Positions 1-7,988 of a DNA stretch of 64,000 nt are shown here, piece by piece (the stretch's first letter is position 1; every line of letters starts with the position of its first letter). The notes beneath the pieces are model-generated. The model saw only the letters and a program-made list of their open reading frames with translations. It ran no database searches and had not been told where the DNA came from. Source of the DNA: Nonomuraea soli (GTDB taxonomy: Bacteria; Actinomycetota; Actinomycetes; Streptosporangiales; Streptosporangiaceae); the NCBI RefSeq assembly GCF_013761175.1, contig NZ_JACDUR010000010.1, positions 124,001 through 188,000 on the forward strand, in the 5' to 3' direction. A program made the position numbers and the translations under genes.

Positions 1-314
1 AAGGTGAAGGAGAAGTGCTTCACCGCGTTCGTCACGTAGACCTGGTCGCGGTCGATGCCCGCCTCCTCCAGCGCCCGGTCGAGCACGCGGCCCGCCGGGC
101 CCACGAACGGCTCGCCCCGGCGATCCTCCTGGTCGCCCGGCTGCTCGCCGACCAGCATGAACCTGGCCTTGGACGGTCCCTCGCCGAAGACCGTCTGGAT
201 CGCCTCGCGGTAGAGGTCGCAGCCCCTGCAGTCGGCGGCCGCCGTACGCAGCGAGCCGAGGTCGCGGTCATCGGGAAGGAACCGTGCCGCTCCGGTGTTG
301 GGTTCCGTTGCCAT
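1..314 (-). CDS. UdgX-type uracil-DNA glycosylase, N-terminal part (cut by window edge)
   Basis: The minus-strand frame opens with ATG at 314 and runs off the left edge; 104 residues are visible. They contain a CRGC pair (Cys29, Cys32) expected to ligate a 4Fe-4S cluster, then GEQPGDQED (56-64), PFVGPAG and TNAVKHF. In family 4/UdgX uracil-DNA glycosylases these form the uracil pocket and water-activating loop. The GEQPGDQED form, as opposed to GEAPG, and the NAVKHF stretch point to UdgX, the subgroup that makes a covalent complex with uracil in DNA. The histidine that forms that bond lies outside the window, so the subgroup is inferred. It is divergent from the iron-regulator gene. Confidence 0.82.
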   Translation of the reverse strand, partial: MATEPNTGAARFLPDDRDLGSLRTAAADCRGCDLYREAIQTVFGEGPSKARFMLVGEQPGDQEDRRGEPFVGPAGRVLDRALEEAGIDRDQVYVTNAVKHFSFT

Positions 315-395
315 CGTCGGTCGTTCTCCCAATAGGGTTTTCCGTGGGTGACACCACTGCCCGACGTCGGACGTAGCATTCAGGGAGGAGGAGCC

Positions 396-1097
396 TTGAC
401 CGCACACGGCCTGATCGACACGACGGAGATGTACCTCCGGACGATCTACGAGCTCGAGGAGGAGGGGATCGTTCCCCTCCGTGCCCGCATTGCCGAACGG
501 CTCCAGCAGAGCGGCCCCACCGTGAGCCAGACAGTCGCGCGCATGGAGCGTGACGGACTGGTCCGCGTCGAGGGTGACCGGCACCTTTCCATGACCGATC
601 TGGGCCGCACCCTGGCCGTTCGGGTCATGCGCAAGCACCGCCTGGCCGAGTGCCTGCTCACACAGGTCATCGGCCTGCCGTGGGAAGAGGTCCACATCGA
701 GGCCTGCCGCTGGGAACACGTCATGTCCGAGTCCGTCGAGACCCGGCTGGTCAAGCTGCTCGACAACCCCACGACCTGCCCCCACGGCAACCCGATCCCG
801 GGCCTGGGCGAGCTCGGGGCGCAGGACGTCATCGACTCCGACGCCGGTCTTCTGCCGATGACCGACCTCGCGGGACCCAGAGATATACCCGTCGTGGTCC
901 GTCGAATTAGCGAACAAGTGCAAAGCGATCCCGCTGTGATGCTTAAACTCAAGCAAGTTGGGATACAACCCGGACGCGAGGTCACGCTCGCGGCGAGCGA
1001 CGACGGTGTGCGGGTGACAGGTGACGACGATTCGGACAACATTCTCGCGGAGCTGCCGCGCGAGGTTGCCGTGCACGTCTTTGTCACGACCCGGTGA
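396..1097 (+). CDS. ideR: DtxR/IdeR-family iron-dependent transcriptional regulator
   Basis: This 233-residue protein has the DtxR layout: winged helix (about 5-65), dimerisation and metal-binding domain (65-140) and a C-terminal SH3-like domain (about 150-230). All metal ligands of DtxR are present with an offset of two: Met12, Cys104, Glu107 and His108 (primary site); His81, Glu85 and His100 (ancillary site). Fe2+-loaded IdeR represses siderophore and iron-uptake genes and induces storage genes. I chose the TTG start at 396 because a strong GGGAGGAGGAG ribosome site precedes it and homologs begin near GLIDTTEMYLRT; an upstream in-frame ATG (348) lacks such support. Which regulon it controls cannot be seen here. 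Confidence 0.92.
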   Translation: MTAHGLIDTTEMYLRTIYELEEEGIVPLRARIAERLQQSGPTVSQTVARMERDGLVRVEGDRHLSMTDLGRTLAVRVMRKHRLAECLLTQVIGLPWEEVHIEACRWEHVMSESVETRLVKLLDNPTTCPHGNPIPGLGELGAQDVIDSDAGLLPMTDLAGPRDIPVVVRRISEQVQSDPAVMLKLKQVGIQPGREVTLAASDDGVRVTGDDDSDNILAELPREVAVHVFVTTR

Positions 1098-1217
1098 CCG
1101 TGGGCGTCCGGGCTGGTTGAATCCCCTATGGGAGGCCCTCCACTCCCCGGACACGACTGTTGCAGGAGCGCCAGTGGTTCGCTTTTCGCACATTCCTCCC
1201 CGAGGAGTGGTCTCCGG

Positions 1218-3449
1218 ATGAAACGTTGGGGTGATCTGTCCCAGGACGCGGTCGACCATCTCTCCGCGGCTTCTGTTCTCGATCATGCCGAGATGGCGGT
1301 GGTCGTCACCGACCGCTTCAGCAACCTGCTGTATTGGAACCCCTTCGCCGAACGGCTGTTCGGCAGGGTCGGCCGGCCGCCGTCGGGTCCGTCGTCCGTG
1401 CTCTCGCTGGGCATCATGGAGAAGGACCATCCTCTCGCCATCGAACTGGCCAAGCACGTGCTCAAGGGCGGGGTCTGGGAGGGCACGTTCGACGTCAAGC
1501 GCGGCGACGGCACGATGATCTACGTCCGGGCCCAGGCGGTGCCCCTGCGACACTCCTCGGGCTCGGTCACCGGCATCGTCATCACCGCCCGCGAGGCGCT
1601 GCGCAGCAACGAGCGCGAGAAGGATCGTTTCGGGCTTCTGGAACGTATCGGGGAGAAGCTGGCAGGCTCGCTGAACGTCGAGGAGACGCTCAAGCGGGTG
1701 GCCGAGATGCTGGTGCCGCAGTTCGCCGACCACTGCTTCATCGAGCTGATGGAGGGCGACCGGCTGATGCGCCGGGTCTCCCAGCACGTCCAGGGCTGGA
1801 CTCCTCCGCCCGGCACGTGGAAGCCGGTCGGCGCCGAGATCCACTACCCGGTCGGCCACTACGCCGACACCGCGATCCGCCGCCAGGAGACCATCCTGGT
1901 CGAAGACTTCGCCTCCAGCTCCTTCCCCAGCCCCGGCGAGGGCAGCGCCAAGGCCTGCAGCGAGGTCGGCATGACCTCGGCCATCGTCGCCCCGCTGTCG
2001 GTGCGCGGCGAGACCCTCGGCCTGATGTACCTGGGCCTGTCCAACCTGACCGACCGGCGCAGCCCCCACTACGACGCCTTCGACCGCGACTTCGTGGGCG
2101 CCATCGCCACCCGCGTGGCCCTGGCGATCGACAACGCGCTGCTGTTCGAGGAGGAGCGGCACACCGCCGAGTCCTTCCAGAAGAACCTCCTGCCCCGCGC
2201 GCTGCCCACCCTCGACGGGCTCGACATCGCGGTGCGCTACTACCCGGCCGCCCCGCTCGCCTCCCACGGCCAGGGCATCCAGACCCAGGTCGGCGGCGAC
2301 TGGTACGACGTGATCCCGCTGTCGGCCGGCCGGGTCGGCATCGTCATCGGCGACGTCGAAGGACGCGGCGCCAAGGCGGCGGCCATCATGGGCCAGCTGC
2401 GCGCCGCCCTGCGCGCCTTCGCCCAGGACGACAAGCCGCCCGCCGACATCCTGGCCAAGCTCGACGAGTGGACGCGGGTGATCTCCACCCCCGAATTCGA
2501 CGAGAACGGCCACGAGATCAGCGTGCCGCCGATCGTGACCTGCCAGTACCTGGTCTACGACGCCTGGTCGCGCCAGCTGTCCTACGCCAACGCCGGCCAC
2601 GCGCCGCCCCTGCTGCTGCGCGACGGCACCTGCGCCGAGCTCGACATCCAGGAGGTCGGCCAGCCCCTTGGCGTGCGTGCCAAGGGCGTCCACGCCGACC
2701 TCGTCTACAAGGAGGAGACCCTCACCCTCCCGCGCGGCGCGACCCTGCTGCTCTACACCGACGGCCTGGTCGACCGGCGTCCCGGCCGCGAGTCCGGCGG
2801 CCACATGCCGAGCGACGAGGAGACGCTGGGCGTCCTGTGCGAGGAGCTCTCCAAGATCACCGATGCTCCGGTCGAGCAGATCGCCGAGGCCGCCACGCAG
2901 GCGGTGCCCGGCGAGATCGACGACGACATGGCGATCCTGGTGATCCGCTCCAGCTACGACAACCTCGACGTCGAGGAGCGCACCTTCCCCGCCCAGCCGA
3001 TCATGGTGGGTGAGGCGCGCCGCATGGCCGCCGAGGCCTTCACCGGCTGGCAGGTGCCCGAGGAGCGGGCCGAGCTCGCCTGCCTTCTGGTCTCCGAGGT
3101 GGTCACCAACGTCGTGCTTCACGCCGCCAGCTCCAGCATCCCGCGCAGCCGCGAGCTCGTCATGGAGGGCCCGCCGCTGCCGTTCGAGGAGTCCTGGGAC
3201 GTTCCGGGCTTCGAGGACGAAGTGCTTGGCGACAAGGAGTTCACCCTGCGCATCAGGCGGGGCGAGGAGTCGGTCTGGATCGAGGTCTTCGACCAGGACC
3301 TGCGCCTGCCGCGCATCCGCAGCGCCGGAGAGAACGACGAGGGCGGCCGTGGCCTCTACCTGGTCGACCAGCTCGCCAAGCGGTGGGGCTCACGCCCGAC
3401 CAAGGAGGGCAAGGCCGTCTGGTTCGAGATCCCCACGCGCGGCCGTTAG
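1218..3449 (+). CDS. PAS-GAF-PP2C (SpoIIE)-HATPase serine phosphatase/anti-sigma-type regulator
   Basis: This is a 743-residue cytoplasmic signalling protein. In order it has a PAS domain (about 18-125), a GAF domain (about 138-305), an RsbU/SpoIIE-type PP2C phosphatase (about 332-577, with VGGDWYDV and GDVEGRGAKAA supplying metal-binding aspartates) and a C-terminal RsbW-like HATPase (about 595-740, N-box EVVTNVVLHA and a GGRGL motif). Such proteins dephosphorylate anti-anti-sigma factors, and the HATPase may phosphorylate them or bind sigma, giving both activities in one chain. ATG 1218 follows GAGGAG and starts just before the PAS domain. No anti-sigma-antagonist gene is adjacent, so the partner is unknown. 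Confidence 0.88.
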   Translation: MKRWGDLSQDAVDHLSAASVLDHAEMAVVVTDRFSNLLYWNPFAERLFGRVGRPPSGPSSVLSLGIMEKDHPLAIELAKHVLKGGVWEGTFDVKRGDGTMIYVRAQAVPLRHSSGSVTGIVITAREALRSNEREKDRFGLLERIGEKLAGSLNVEETLKRVAEMLVPQFADHCFIELMEGDRLMRRVSQHVQGWTPPPGTWKPVGAEIHYPVGHYADTAIRRQETILVEDFASSSFPSPGEGSAKACSEVGMTSAIVAPLSVRGETLGLMYLGLSNLTDRRSPHYDAFDRDFVGAIATRVALAIDNALLFEEERHTAESFQKNLLPRALPTLDGLDIAVRYYPAAPLASHGQGIQTQVGGDWYDVIPLSAGRVGIVIGDVEGRGAKAAAIMGQLRAALRAFAQDDKPPADILAKLDEWTRVISTPEFDENGHEISVPPIVTCQYLVYDAWSRQLSYANAGHAPPLLLRDGTCAELDIQEVGQPLGVRAKGVHADLVYKEETLTLPRGATLLLYTDGLVDRRPGRESGGHMPSDEETLGVLCEELSKITDAPVEQIAEAATQAVPGEIDDDMAILVIRSSYDNLDVEERTFPAQPIMVGEARRMAAEAFTGWQVPEERAELACLLVSEVVTNVVLHAASSSIPRSRELVMEGPPLPFEESWDVPGFEDEVLGDKEFTLRIRRGEESVWIEVFDQDLRLPRIRSAGENDEGGRGLYLVDQLAKRWGSRPTKEGKAVWFEIPTRGR

Positions 3450-3507
3450 GTTTCCTGTCCCTGGCGGGTACTTGGGCGTATCCGCCTTGAGTGATTAGGT
3501 GGTCGGC

Positions 3508-4278
3508 ATGGAGCTGGCCTTTGAGCGCCGGGGTTCCGGCGAGCCTCTGATCCTCGTGCACGGCATCGGGCACCACCTGAAGGGGTGGGCGCCGGTCATG
3601 GACCGCCTGGCGGCCTCCCATGACGTGATCGCCGTCGACCTGCCCGGCTTCGGCGCCTCGCCAGGGCTGCCCGCCGGCGTGCCGTACACCGCCGAGTCCC
3701 TGGCCGACGCGGTCGAGTCCTTCTGCGCGCTGCTCGGCATCCGCGAGCCGCACGTGGCGGGCAACTCGCTGGGCGGCTACATCGCGCTCGAGCTGGCCTC
3801 GCGCGGGGTGGTCCGTACGGCGACCGCGATCTCTCCCGCGGGTTTCTGGTCGCGCGGCGAGCTGCTGTGGTGCCAGGGAGTCCTGCGCATGATGCGGGCC
3901 TCGGCGCGGGCGATGGATCCCGGGCCGATCGCCGAGAATCCGGTCGGCCGGGCACTGTCGGCCGGGCTGATCGTCGCCCGCCCGTCCCGCCTGGCTCCTT
4001 CGGCGCTGGTCGACGCGACGATGGCGCTGGCCGGATGCGAGGGCTTCGACGAGACGCTGGAGTCGTTCAGCGGGCTCATGCCGCCCGCGCCGCCCAAGTC
4101 GCCCATCACCATCGCGTGGGGCGAGCACGACAGGCTGCTGCTGCGCCGCCAGGCCGTGCGCGCGGCCAGGTGGTCGGGGCAGCGCGTCAAGCTGCTGCGC
4201 GGCTGCGGGCACGTGCCGATGAGCGACGATCCGGCGCTGGTGGCGTCGGTCATCCTCGAAGCGTCTGGCCCCAGATGA
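3508..4278 (+). CDS. alpha/beta-fold hydrolase
   Basis: A 256-residue alpha/beta hydrolase. It has the oxyanion HGIGHH motif near residue 20, the nucleophile elbow GNSLGG (Ser), a probable acid in WGEHDRLL and the catalytic His in GCGHVPM near the C-terminus. The closest general type is the lipase/esterase and C-C hydrolase group; the substrate cannot be read from sequence. ATG 3508 is preferred to the in-frame GTG at 3499. The 3' end overlaps a small membrane-protein gene on the opposite strand by 29 bp. Confidence 0.85.
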   Translation: MELAFERRGSGEPLILVHGIGHHLKGWAPVMDRLAASHDVIAVDLPGFGASPGLPAGVPYTAESLADAVESFCALLGIREPHVAGNSLGGYIALELASRGVVRTATAISPAGFWSRGELLWCQGVLRMMRASARAMDPGPIAENPVGRALSAGLIVARPSRLAPSALVDATMALAGCEGFDETLESFSGLMPPAPPKSPITIAWGEHDRLLLRRQAVRAARWSGQRVKLLRGCGHVPMSDDPALVASVILEASGPR

Positions 4279-4414
4279 GCAGCATGGCGATGATGAACAC
4301 GATCATCGCGCCCGCGTAGCCGGCGGGGCCGAGACGTAACTTCTTGCGGACCCAGTTGAGTCCGACGGCGAACAACAACGCCAGGAAGACCAGGAGGATC
4401 AGGTCACCAGCCAT
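4250..4414 (-). CDS. small membrane protein, 54 aa
   Basis: This short minus-strand frame encodes 54 residues with two hydrophobic helices: LILLVFLALLFAVGL near the N-terminus, and AGAMIVFIIAMLLIW in the second half. They are joined by a basic NWVRKKLRLGP loop, which should face the cytoplasm. It lies 15 bp downstream of the acyl-CoA dehydrogenase gene in the same direction and may share its transcript. Its 3' end overlaps the convergent hydrolase. The ribosome site is weak (GGGA). No function is recognised. The clean two-helix hairpin over an otherwise unoccupied interval supports a real gene. Confidence 0.55.
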   Translation of the reverse strand: MAGDLILLVFLALLFAVGLNWVRKKLRLGPAGYAGAMIVFIIAMLLIWGQTLRG

Positions 4415-4429
4415 ATTTCCCAGTATGGG

Positions 4430-5575
4430 TTAGATGTCGAGTGACCGGCCGATGATTTCCTTCATGATCTCGGTGGTCCCGCCGTAGATGGTCTGGACCC
4501 TGCTGTCGAGCCAGGCCTTGGCGACCGGGTACTCCATCATGTAGCCGTAGCCGCCGTGTAGTTGCAGGCAGCGGTCGATCACCTTGACCTGCAGCTCGGT
4601 CGTCCACCACTTGGCCTTGGCGGCGTCGACCACGGACAGCTGCCTGGCGTTGAGGGCCAGGATGCACTTGTCGACGTAGTGGCGCGCGATCTCGACCTCG
4701 GTGGCGAGCTCGGCGAGCACGAACCTCGTGTTCTGGAACTTCCCGATGTTCCGCCCGAACGCCTGCCTGTTCCTGCAGTACTCCAGCGTCATCTCCAGCA
4801 CGGCCTCCGCCGCCGCCACCGCCACCACCGCGATGGACAACCGCTCCTGCGGCAGGTTGTTCATCAGCTGGAAGAAGCCCTCGCCCTCGTTCTCGCCCAG
4901 CCGGTTCTCCACCGGCACGCGCACGTTGTCGAAGAACAGCTCCGCGGTGTCCTGCGCCTTCAGGCCCACCTTCTCCAGGTTCCTGCCGCGCTCGAAGCCC
5001 TCCATGCCCCGCTCGACGACCAGCAACGTCGTCCCCCGCGCACCCGCCGACGGATCGGTCTTGGCCACCACCACGACCAGATCCGAGTTGATGCCGTTGG
5101 TGATGAACGTCTTCTGCCCGTTGAGCACGTAGTGGTCGCCTTCGCGAATCGCCGTCGTGCGCACCCCCTGCAGGTCGCTGCCCGCGCCCGGCTCCGTCAT
5201 CGCGATGGCGCTGATCAGCTCACCGCTCACGAAGCCCGGCAGCCAGCGCTGCTTCTGCTCCTCGTTCGTCAGCTCCGTCAGGTAGGGGGCGACGACGTCG
5301 TTGTGCAGGCCCCAGCCCAGGCCGGAGGCGCCGGCCCTGATGATCTCCTCGGTGATCACCGAGTTGTAGCGGAAGTCGGTGATCCCCGACCCGCCGTACT
5401 CCTCGCCGACGCCGAAGCCGAACATGCCGATCTCTCCGGCCTTCTTCCAGACCTCGCGGGGGACGATGCCGTCCTTCTCCCACTGGTCGTGGTGAGGGGC
5501 GACCTCCCGGGCCATGAACTCTCGGAGGGTCTCCTGGAAGAGCAGGTGCTCTTCTTCGAAGAGGTCTCGCTGCAT
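4430..5575 (-). CDS. acyl-CoA dehydrogenase (long-chain ACAD-like)
   Basis: A 381-residue FAD-dependent acyl-CoA dehydrogenase, introducing the alpha,beta double bond in beta-oxidation and passing electrons to ETF. Visible motifs are MTEPGAGSD and FITNG (flavin/substrate contacts), RQAFGR, and LHGGYGYMMEYP near the end. The C-terminal loop reads YGGTTEIMKE instead of YEGT, so the usual medium-chain catalytic Glu is absent. The base is probably Glu244 in LPQERLS, as in mammalian LCAD and isovaleryl-CoA dehydrogenase. It is transcribed away from the surface-protein gene. A 15-bp inverted repeat at 5603-5617 lies just upstream and matches the one before the thiolase gene at 19.4 kb, so the two are probably co-regulated. 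Confidence 0.92.
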   Translation of the reverse strand: MQRDLFEEEHLLFQETLREFMAREVAPHHDQWEKDGIVPREVWKKAGEIGMFGFGVGEEYGGSGITDFRYNSVITEEIIRAGASGLGWGLHNDVVAPYLTELTNEEQKQRWLPGFVSGELISAIAMTEPGAGSDLQGVRTTAIREGDHYVLNGQKTFITNGINSDLVVVVAKTDPSAGARGTTLLVVERGMEGFERGRNLEKVGLKAQDTAELFFDNVRVPVENRLGENEGEGFFQLMNNLPQERLSIAVVAVAAAEAVLEMTLEYCRNRQAFGRNIGKFQNTRFVLAELATEVEIARHYVDKCILALNARQLSVVDAAKAKWWTTELQVKVIDRCLQLHGGYGYMMEYPVAKAWLDSRVQTIYGGTTEIMKEIIGRSLDI

Positions 5576-5602
5576 GTGCGCTCCTGCGGGTGTTTTTGGG
5601 GG

Positions 5603-5617
5603 CAGAATAACGTTCTA
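5603..5617. promoter_or_regulatory. putative TetR-type operator (CAGAA-TAACG-TTCTA)
   Basis: An inverted repeat AGAA/TTCT with a 5-bp centre lies 28 bp upstream of the acyl-CoA dehydrogenase start. It matches 11 of 15 positions of the perfect repeat at 19344-19358 in front of the thiolase gene. The form resembles KstR/FadR-like TetR operators, but is not a perfect match to either. Confidence 0.5.
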
Positions 5618-5736
5618 CTACCTGCTGGTATACCCCTTGCGACACGGGTTCATCACAAGTGCACGTGCTGGCTCCGCTTGGTCAACGTTTCACCTCTAAG
5701 ATCTACCTTTGGTTTAGTGTGTGAATGGAGTGACCC

Positions 5737-7107
5737 GTGAGTCGGATGCGTTTGGCGTTGCTCGCCTCGGCCGTCGGGCTGTCTTCGGCGGTCGCCGTGA
5801 TCGCCGTCTCCGGGCCGGCTGTGGCTGACACCTCGTTGATCGTGAAGTACCACTGTGTCGGCGGCGTGGCCGGCGCCCTCGGCGTCGACGTCGAAGCCGC
5901 CGTCACCCCCAAGGTCGAACCGGGGCCCAAACTGCGCATCGACTGGGCGTTGACCTATCTCGGGCAGCGGCGTTTCGGCTCGCCCGGCTACTTCGCCGCG
6001 GGCTCGCAGCTGAATCTCCAGGGCACGGTCAACCTGACCGGCGCCTGGAACGGCGAGCTGCGACCGGCGAGCACCACGGCCCAGGACGCACTCAAGCCCG
6101 GCGACTTCCTCAAGGCGCCCGCCGGCCTGTCCGACGCGGGGTCCATCGAGAAGACCGGGACCATCCGCATCACTCCCACCGGGCTGGCTGTCCGCTTCAC
6201 CCCCGCCGAGGGCGAGGTGATGGTCAACAACAACGAGGCGCCCCCGGTCAAGTACACCGGCACCTGGTGGCACAAGGGTCCGCAGCGGGGCATCGAGGAT
6301 CACCTCAACGACGTCCAGGAGACCGCCACCAAGGATGCCTCAGCCAAGCTCACCTTCGTCGGCACCCAGGTCACCTACGTCGGCCGCCGCGCACCCGGCC
6401 TCAGCCCGATCAAGGTTCTGCTCGACGGCCAGCCTGTGACCGATCCCCTGGTCGAGCCGGGCAAGGACGAGTCGGGCGAGCCGATGACCGGCACGACCGC
6501 CAAGCAGGACCTCTGGACCTCGCCCGAGCTGGAATACGGCGAGCACACCATCGAGGTCATCAACACCCAGGACGGCACGGCCTTCCTGGACGCCTTCCGC
6601 GTCAAGACCGGCAAGGTCCTCAACCCGCCGCAGCACGACGAGGCGACCTGCACCCCGATCGGGACGGTCAACTCGATCGACATCACGGTGACCGGCGCAT
6701 CCCCGAGCCCGACCAGCACCCCCACCGGCACGGGGACGCCCACGAGCACGCCGACCAGCACGGCGACCTCGACCCCCACCTCGACGGCCACGACGACGCC
6801 GCCCACCACCGGCGGGCGCAACCCGAACATCCAGGCGCCCGAGCACGTCATCGTCAACCACGGCGGACGCGAGTCGACCTCGACGGGCACCCCCACCCCG
6901 ACCGCCGGGCCGACCGCCACCAAGTACGTCAAGGCCCAGGTCCGCAAGGTCCCCACGGGTGGCGTGGCCTCCGGTGAAGCTCCAGAAACCCCGCTAGAGC
7001 CGTACCTCTTGCTGGGAGGCGGGGCCATGCTCCTGTTCTCCAGTACGGCAGGCGGACTGATGTTGCGCCGGCGCAGGGCTGCGCAGGCGAAGGAGGTCTC
7101 GGCATGA
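5737..7107 (+). CDS. secreted, cell-wall-anchored surface protein (sortase substrate 1)
   Basis: A 456-residue exported protein with an N-terminal signal peptide (cleavage near PAVADTS). Two beta-rich domains follow. The second (about 185-300, ending GTAFLDAFRV) looks like a carbohydrate-binding-type beta-sandwich. Next come a Ser/Thr/Pro linker (about 325-350 and 385-405) and a C-terminal tail of VPTGGVASG, a hydrophobic helix and RRRR, i.e. a degenerate wall-sorting signal without a canonical LPxTG. The GTG start at 5737 has GGAG six bases upstream. Its stop overlaps the sortase start by 4 bp, so the downstream sortase is its likely processing enzyme. The biological role (adhesion or glycan binding) is not known. 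Confidence 0.72.
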   Translation: MSRMRLALLASAVGLSSAVAVIAVSGPAVADTSLIVKYHCVGGVAGALGVDVEAAVTPKVEPGPKLRIDWALTYLGQRRFGSPGYFAAGSQLNLQGTVNLTGAWNGELRPASTTAQDALKPGDFLKAPAGLSDAGSIEKTGTIRITPTGLAVRFTPAEGEVMVNNNEAPPVKYTGTWWHKGPQRGIEDHLNDVQETATKDASAKLTFVGTQVTYVGRRAPGLSPIKVLLDGQPVTDPLVEPGKDESGEPMTGTTAKQDLWTSPELEYGEHTIEVINTQDGTAFLDAFRVKTGKVLNPPQHDEATCTPIGTVNSIDITVTGASPSPTSTPTGTGTPTSTPTSTATSTPTSTATTTPPTTGGRNPNIQAPEHVIVNHGGRESTSTGTPTPTAGPTATKYVKAQVRKVPTGGVASGEAPETPLEPYLLLGGGAMLLFSSTAGGLMLRRRRAAQAKEVSA

Positions 7108-7859
7108 ACAAGAAGGCACTCCCGGCACTGCTGGTGGCGGGCTCGCTCACCGGCGTCGGCGCCATCATGGCCGGGCTCCTGACTCTCGCGCCGTCCATCG
7201 ACGACGGCTCCCGCCCGGCGGCCCAGCCGGTCGCCATGCAGAACGCCGCCGCCTACGAACTGCCCGCCGCCGTGGGGGGTGGCGGGCTCGGACCCGACGG
7301 CATGCCCGTGCCGCTGACCCCGGCCCGCTACGAGGCGCCGCCGCCTCCCGCCGCCGACCCGGCCGCCAAGGTCGTCAAGCCTTTCGCCTCCAGCAAGGGC
7401 AAGGCCAGGCCGACCCGCATCCGCATCCCCAAGATCAAGGTCAACGCCCCGATCGGCTCCGTCAGCGTCGACGACAAGGGCCAGCTCGGCACCCCGTCAC
7501 TGACCAAGCCCAACCTGACCGCCTGGTACCGCTTCTCCCCGGTGCCCGGCGAGGTCGGCCCCGCGATCATCAACGGCCACGTCAACACCCGCAAGGGCGC
7601 CGCCGTCTTCAACCGGCTCCACGAGCTGGCCAAGGGTGACCAGATCTACGTGTACCGATCGGACGGCAAGGTCGTCCGATACACGGTCAGCGGGATCGAG
7701 CAGGTGGGCAAGTCGTCGTTCCCGACCAAGCGGGTGTACGACAACACTTCGGACTCCCAGCTGCGGCTCATCACGTGTGGCGGTGTGTACAACAAGACGG
7801 ACCACAGCTACACGGACAACGTCATCGTGTACGCGACGCTGACGGCGAAGAAGGGTTAA
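7104..7859 (+). CDS. class F sortase 1
   Basis: A 251-residue membrane-bound transpeptidase with an N-terminal anchor helix (about 5-30), a Pro/Gly-rich stalk and a sortase beta-barrel from RIRIPKIKV to the end. Catalytic His159 lies in NGHVNT and Cys225 in LITCGG; these are expected to cleave a sorting signal and attach the protein to peptidoglycan. The conserved arginine six residues after the Cys in the neighbouring paralog is Lys231 here. ATGA overlap with the preceding surface-protein gene indicates translational coupling. The stalk carries GGGGLGPDG, similar to GGGGELGPDG in the second surface protein. Confidence 0.88.
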   Translation: MNKKALPALLVAGSLTGVGAIMAGLLTLAPSIDDGSRPAAQPVAMQNAAAYELPAAVGGGGLGPDGMPVPLTPARYEAPPPPAADPAAKVVKPFASSKGKARPTRIRIPKIKVNAPIGSVSVDDKGQLGTPSLTKPNLTAWYRFSPVPGEVGPAIINGHVNTRKGAAVFNRLHELAKGDQIYVYRSDGKVVRYTVSGIEQVGKSSFPTKRVYDNTSDSQLRLITCGGVYNKTDHSYTDNVIVYATLTAKKG

Positions 7860-7988
7860 GGTCGGTCTTTTTTGGGAGTTTCTAGGCGATTTTCAGGGAC
7901 AGTTCGTAGGATCTCTACCTAACTGTGACCCACGACTGGAATCCTGGGTCGCCTGTTGAACCTGGCCCGTGATGAACGGAGAGAGACA
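7860..7988 (+). promoter_or_regulatory. leader/promoter region of second surface-protein gene
   Basis: This 129-bp gap contains a T-run just after the sortase stop (7868-7873), a possible -10 TAGGAT (7907-7912, no good -35), and an inverted repeat GACCCA/TGGGTC (7927-7932 and 7945-7950) that could fold in the leader. The ribosome site GGAGAGA directly precedes the GTG start at 7989. Confidence 0.3.

Noticed and set aside
6700..6920. Short repeated units that might be a CRISPR-like or satellite array
   Set aside because: They encode a Ser/Thr/Pro linker in frame, vary irregularly and lack spacers of fixed length.
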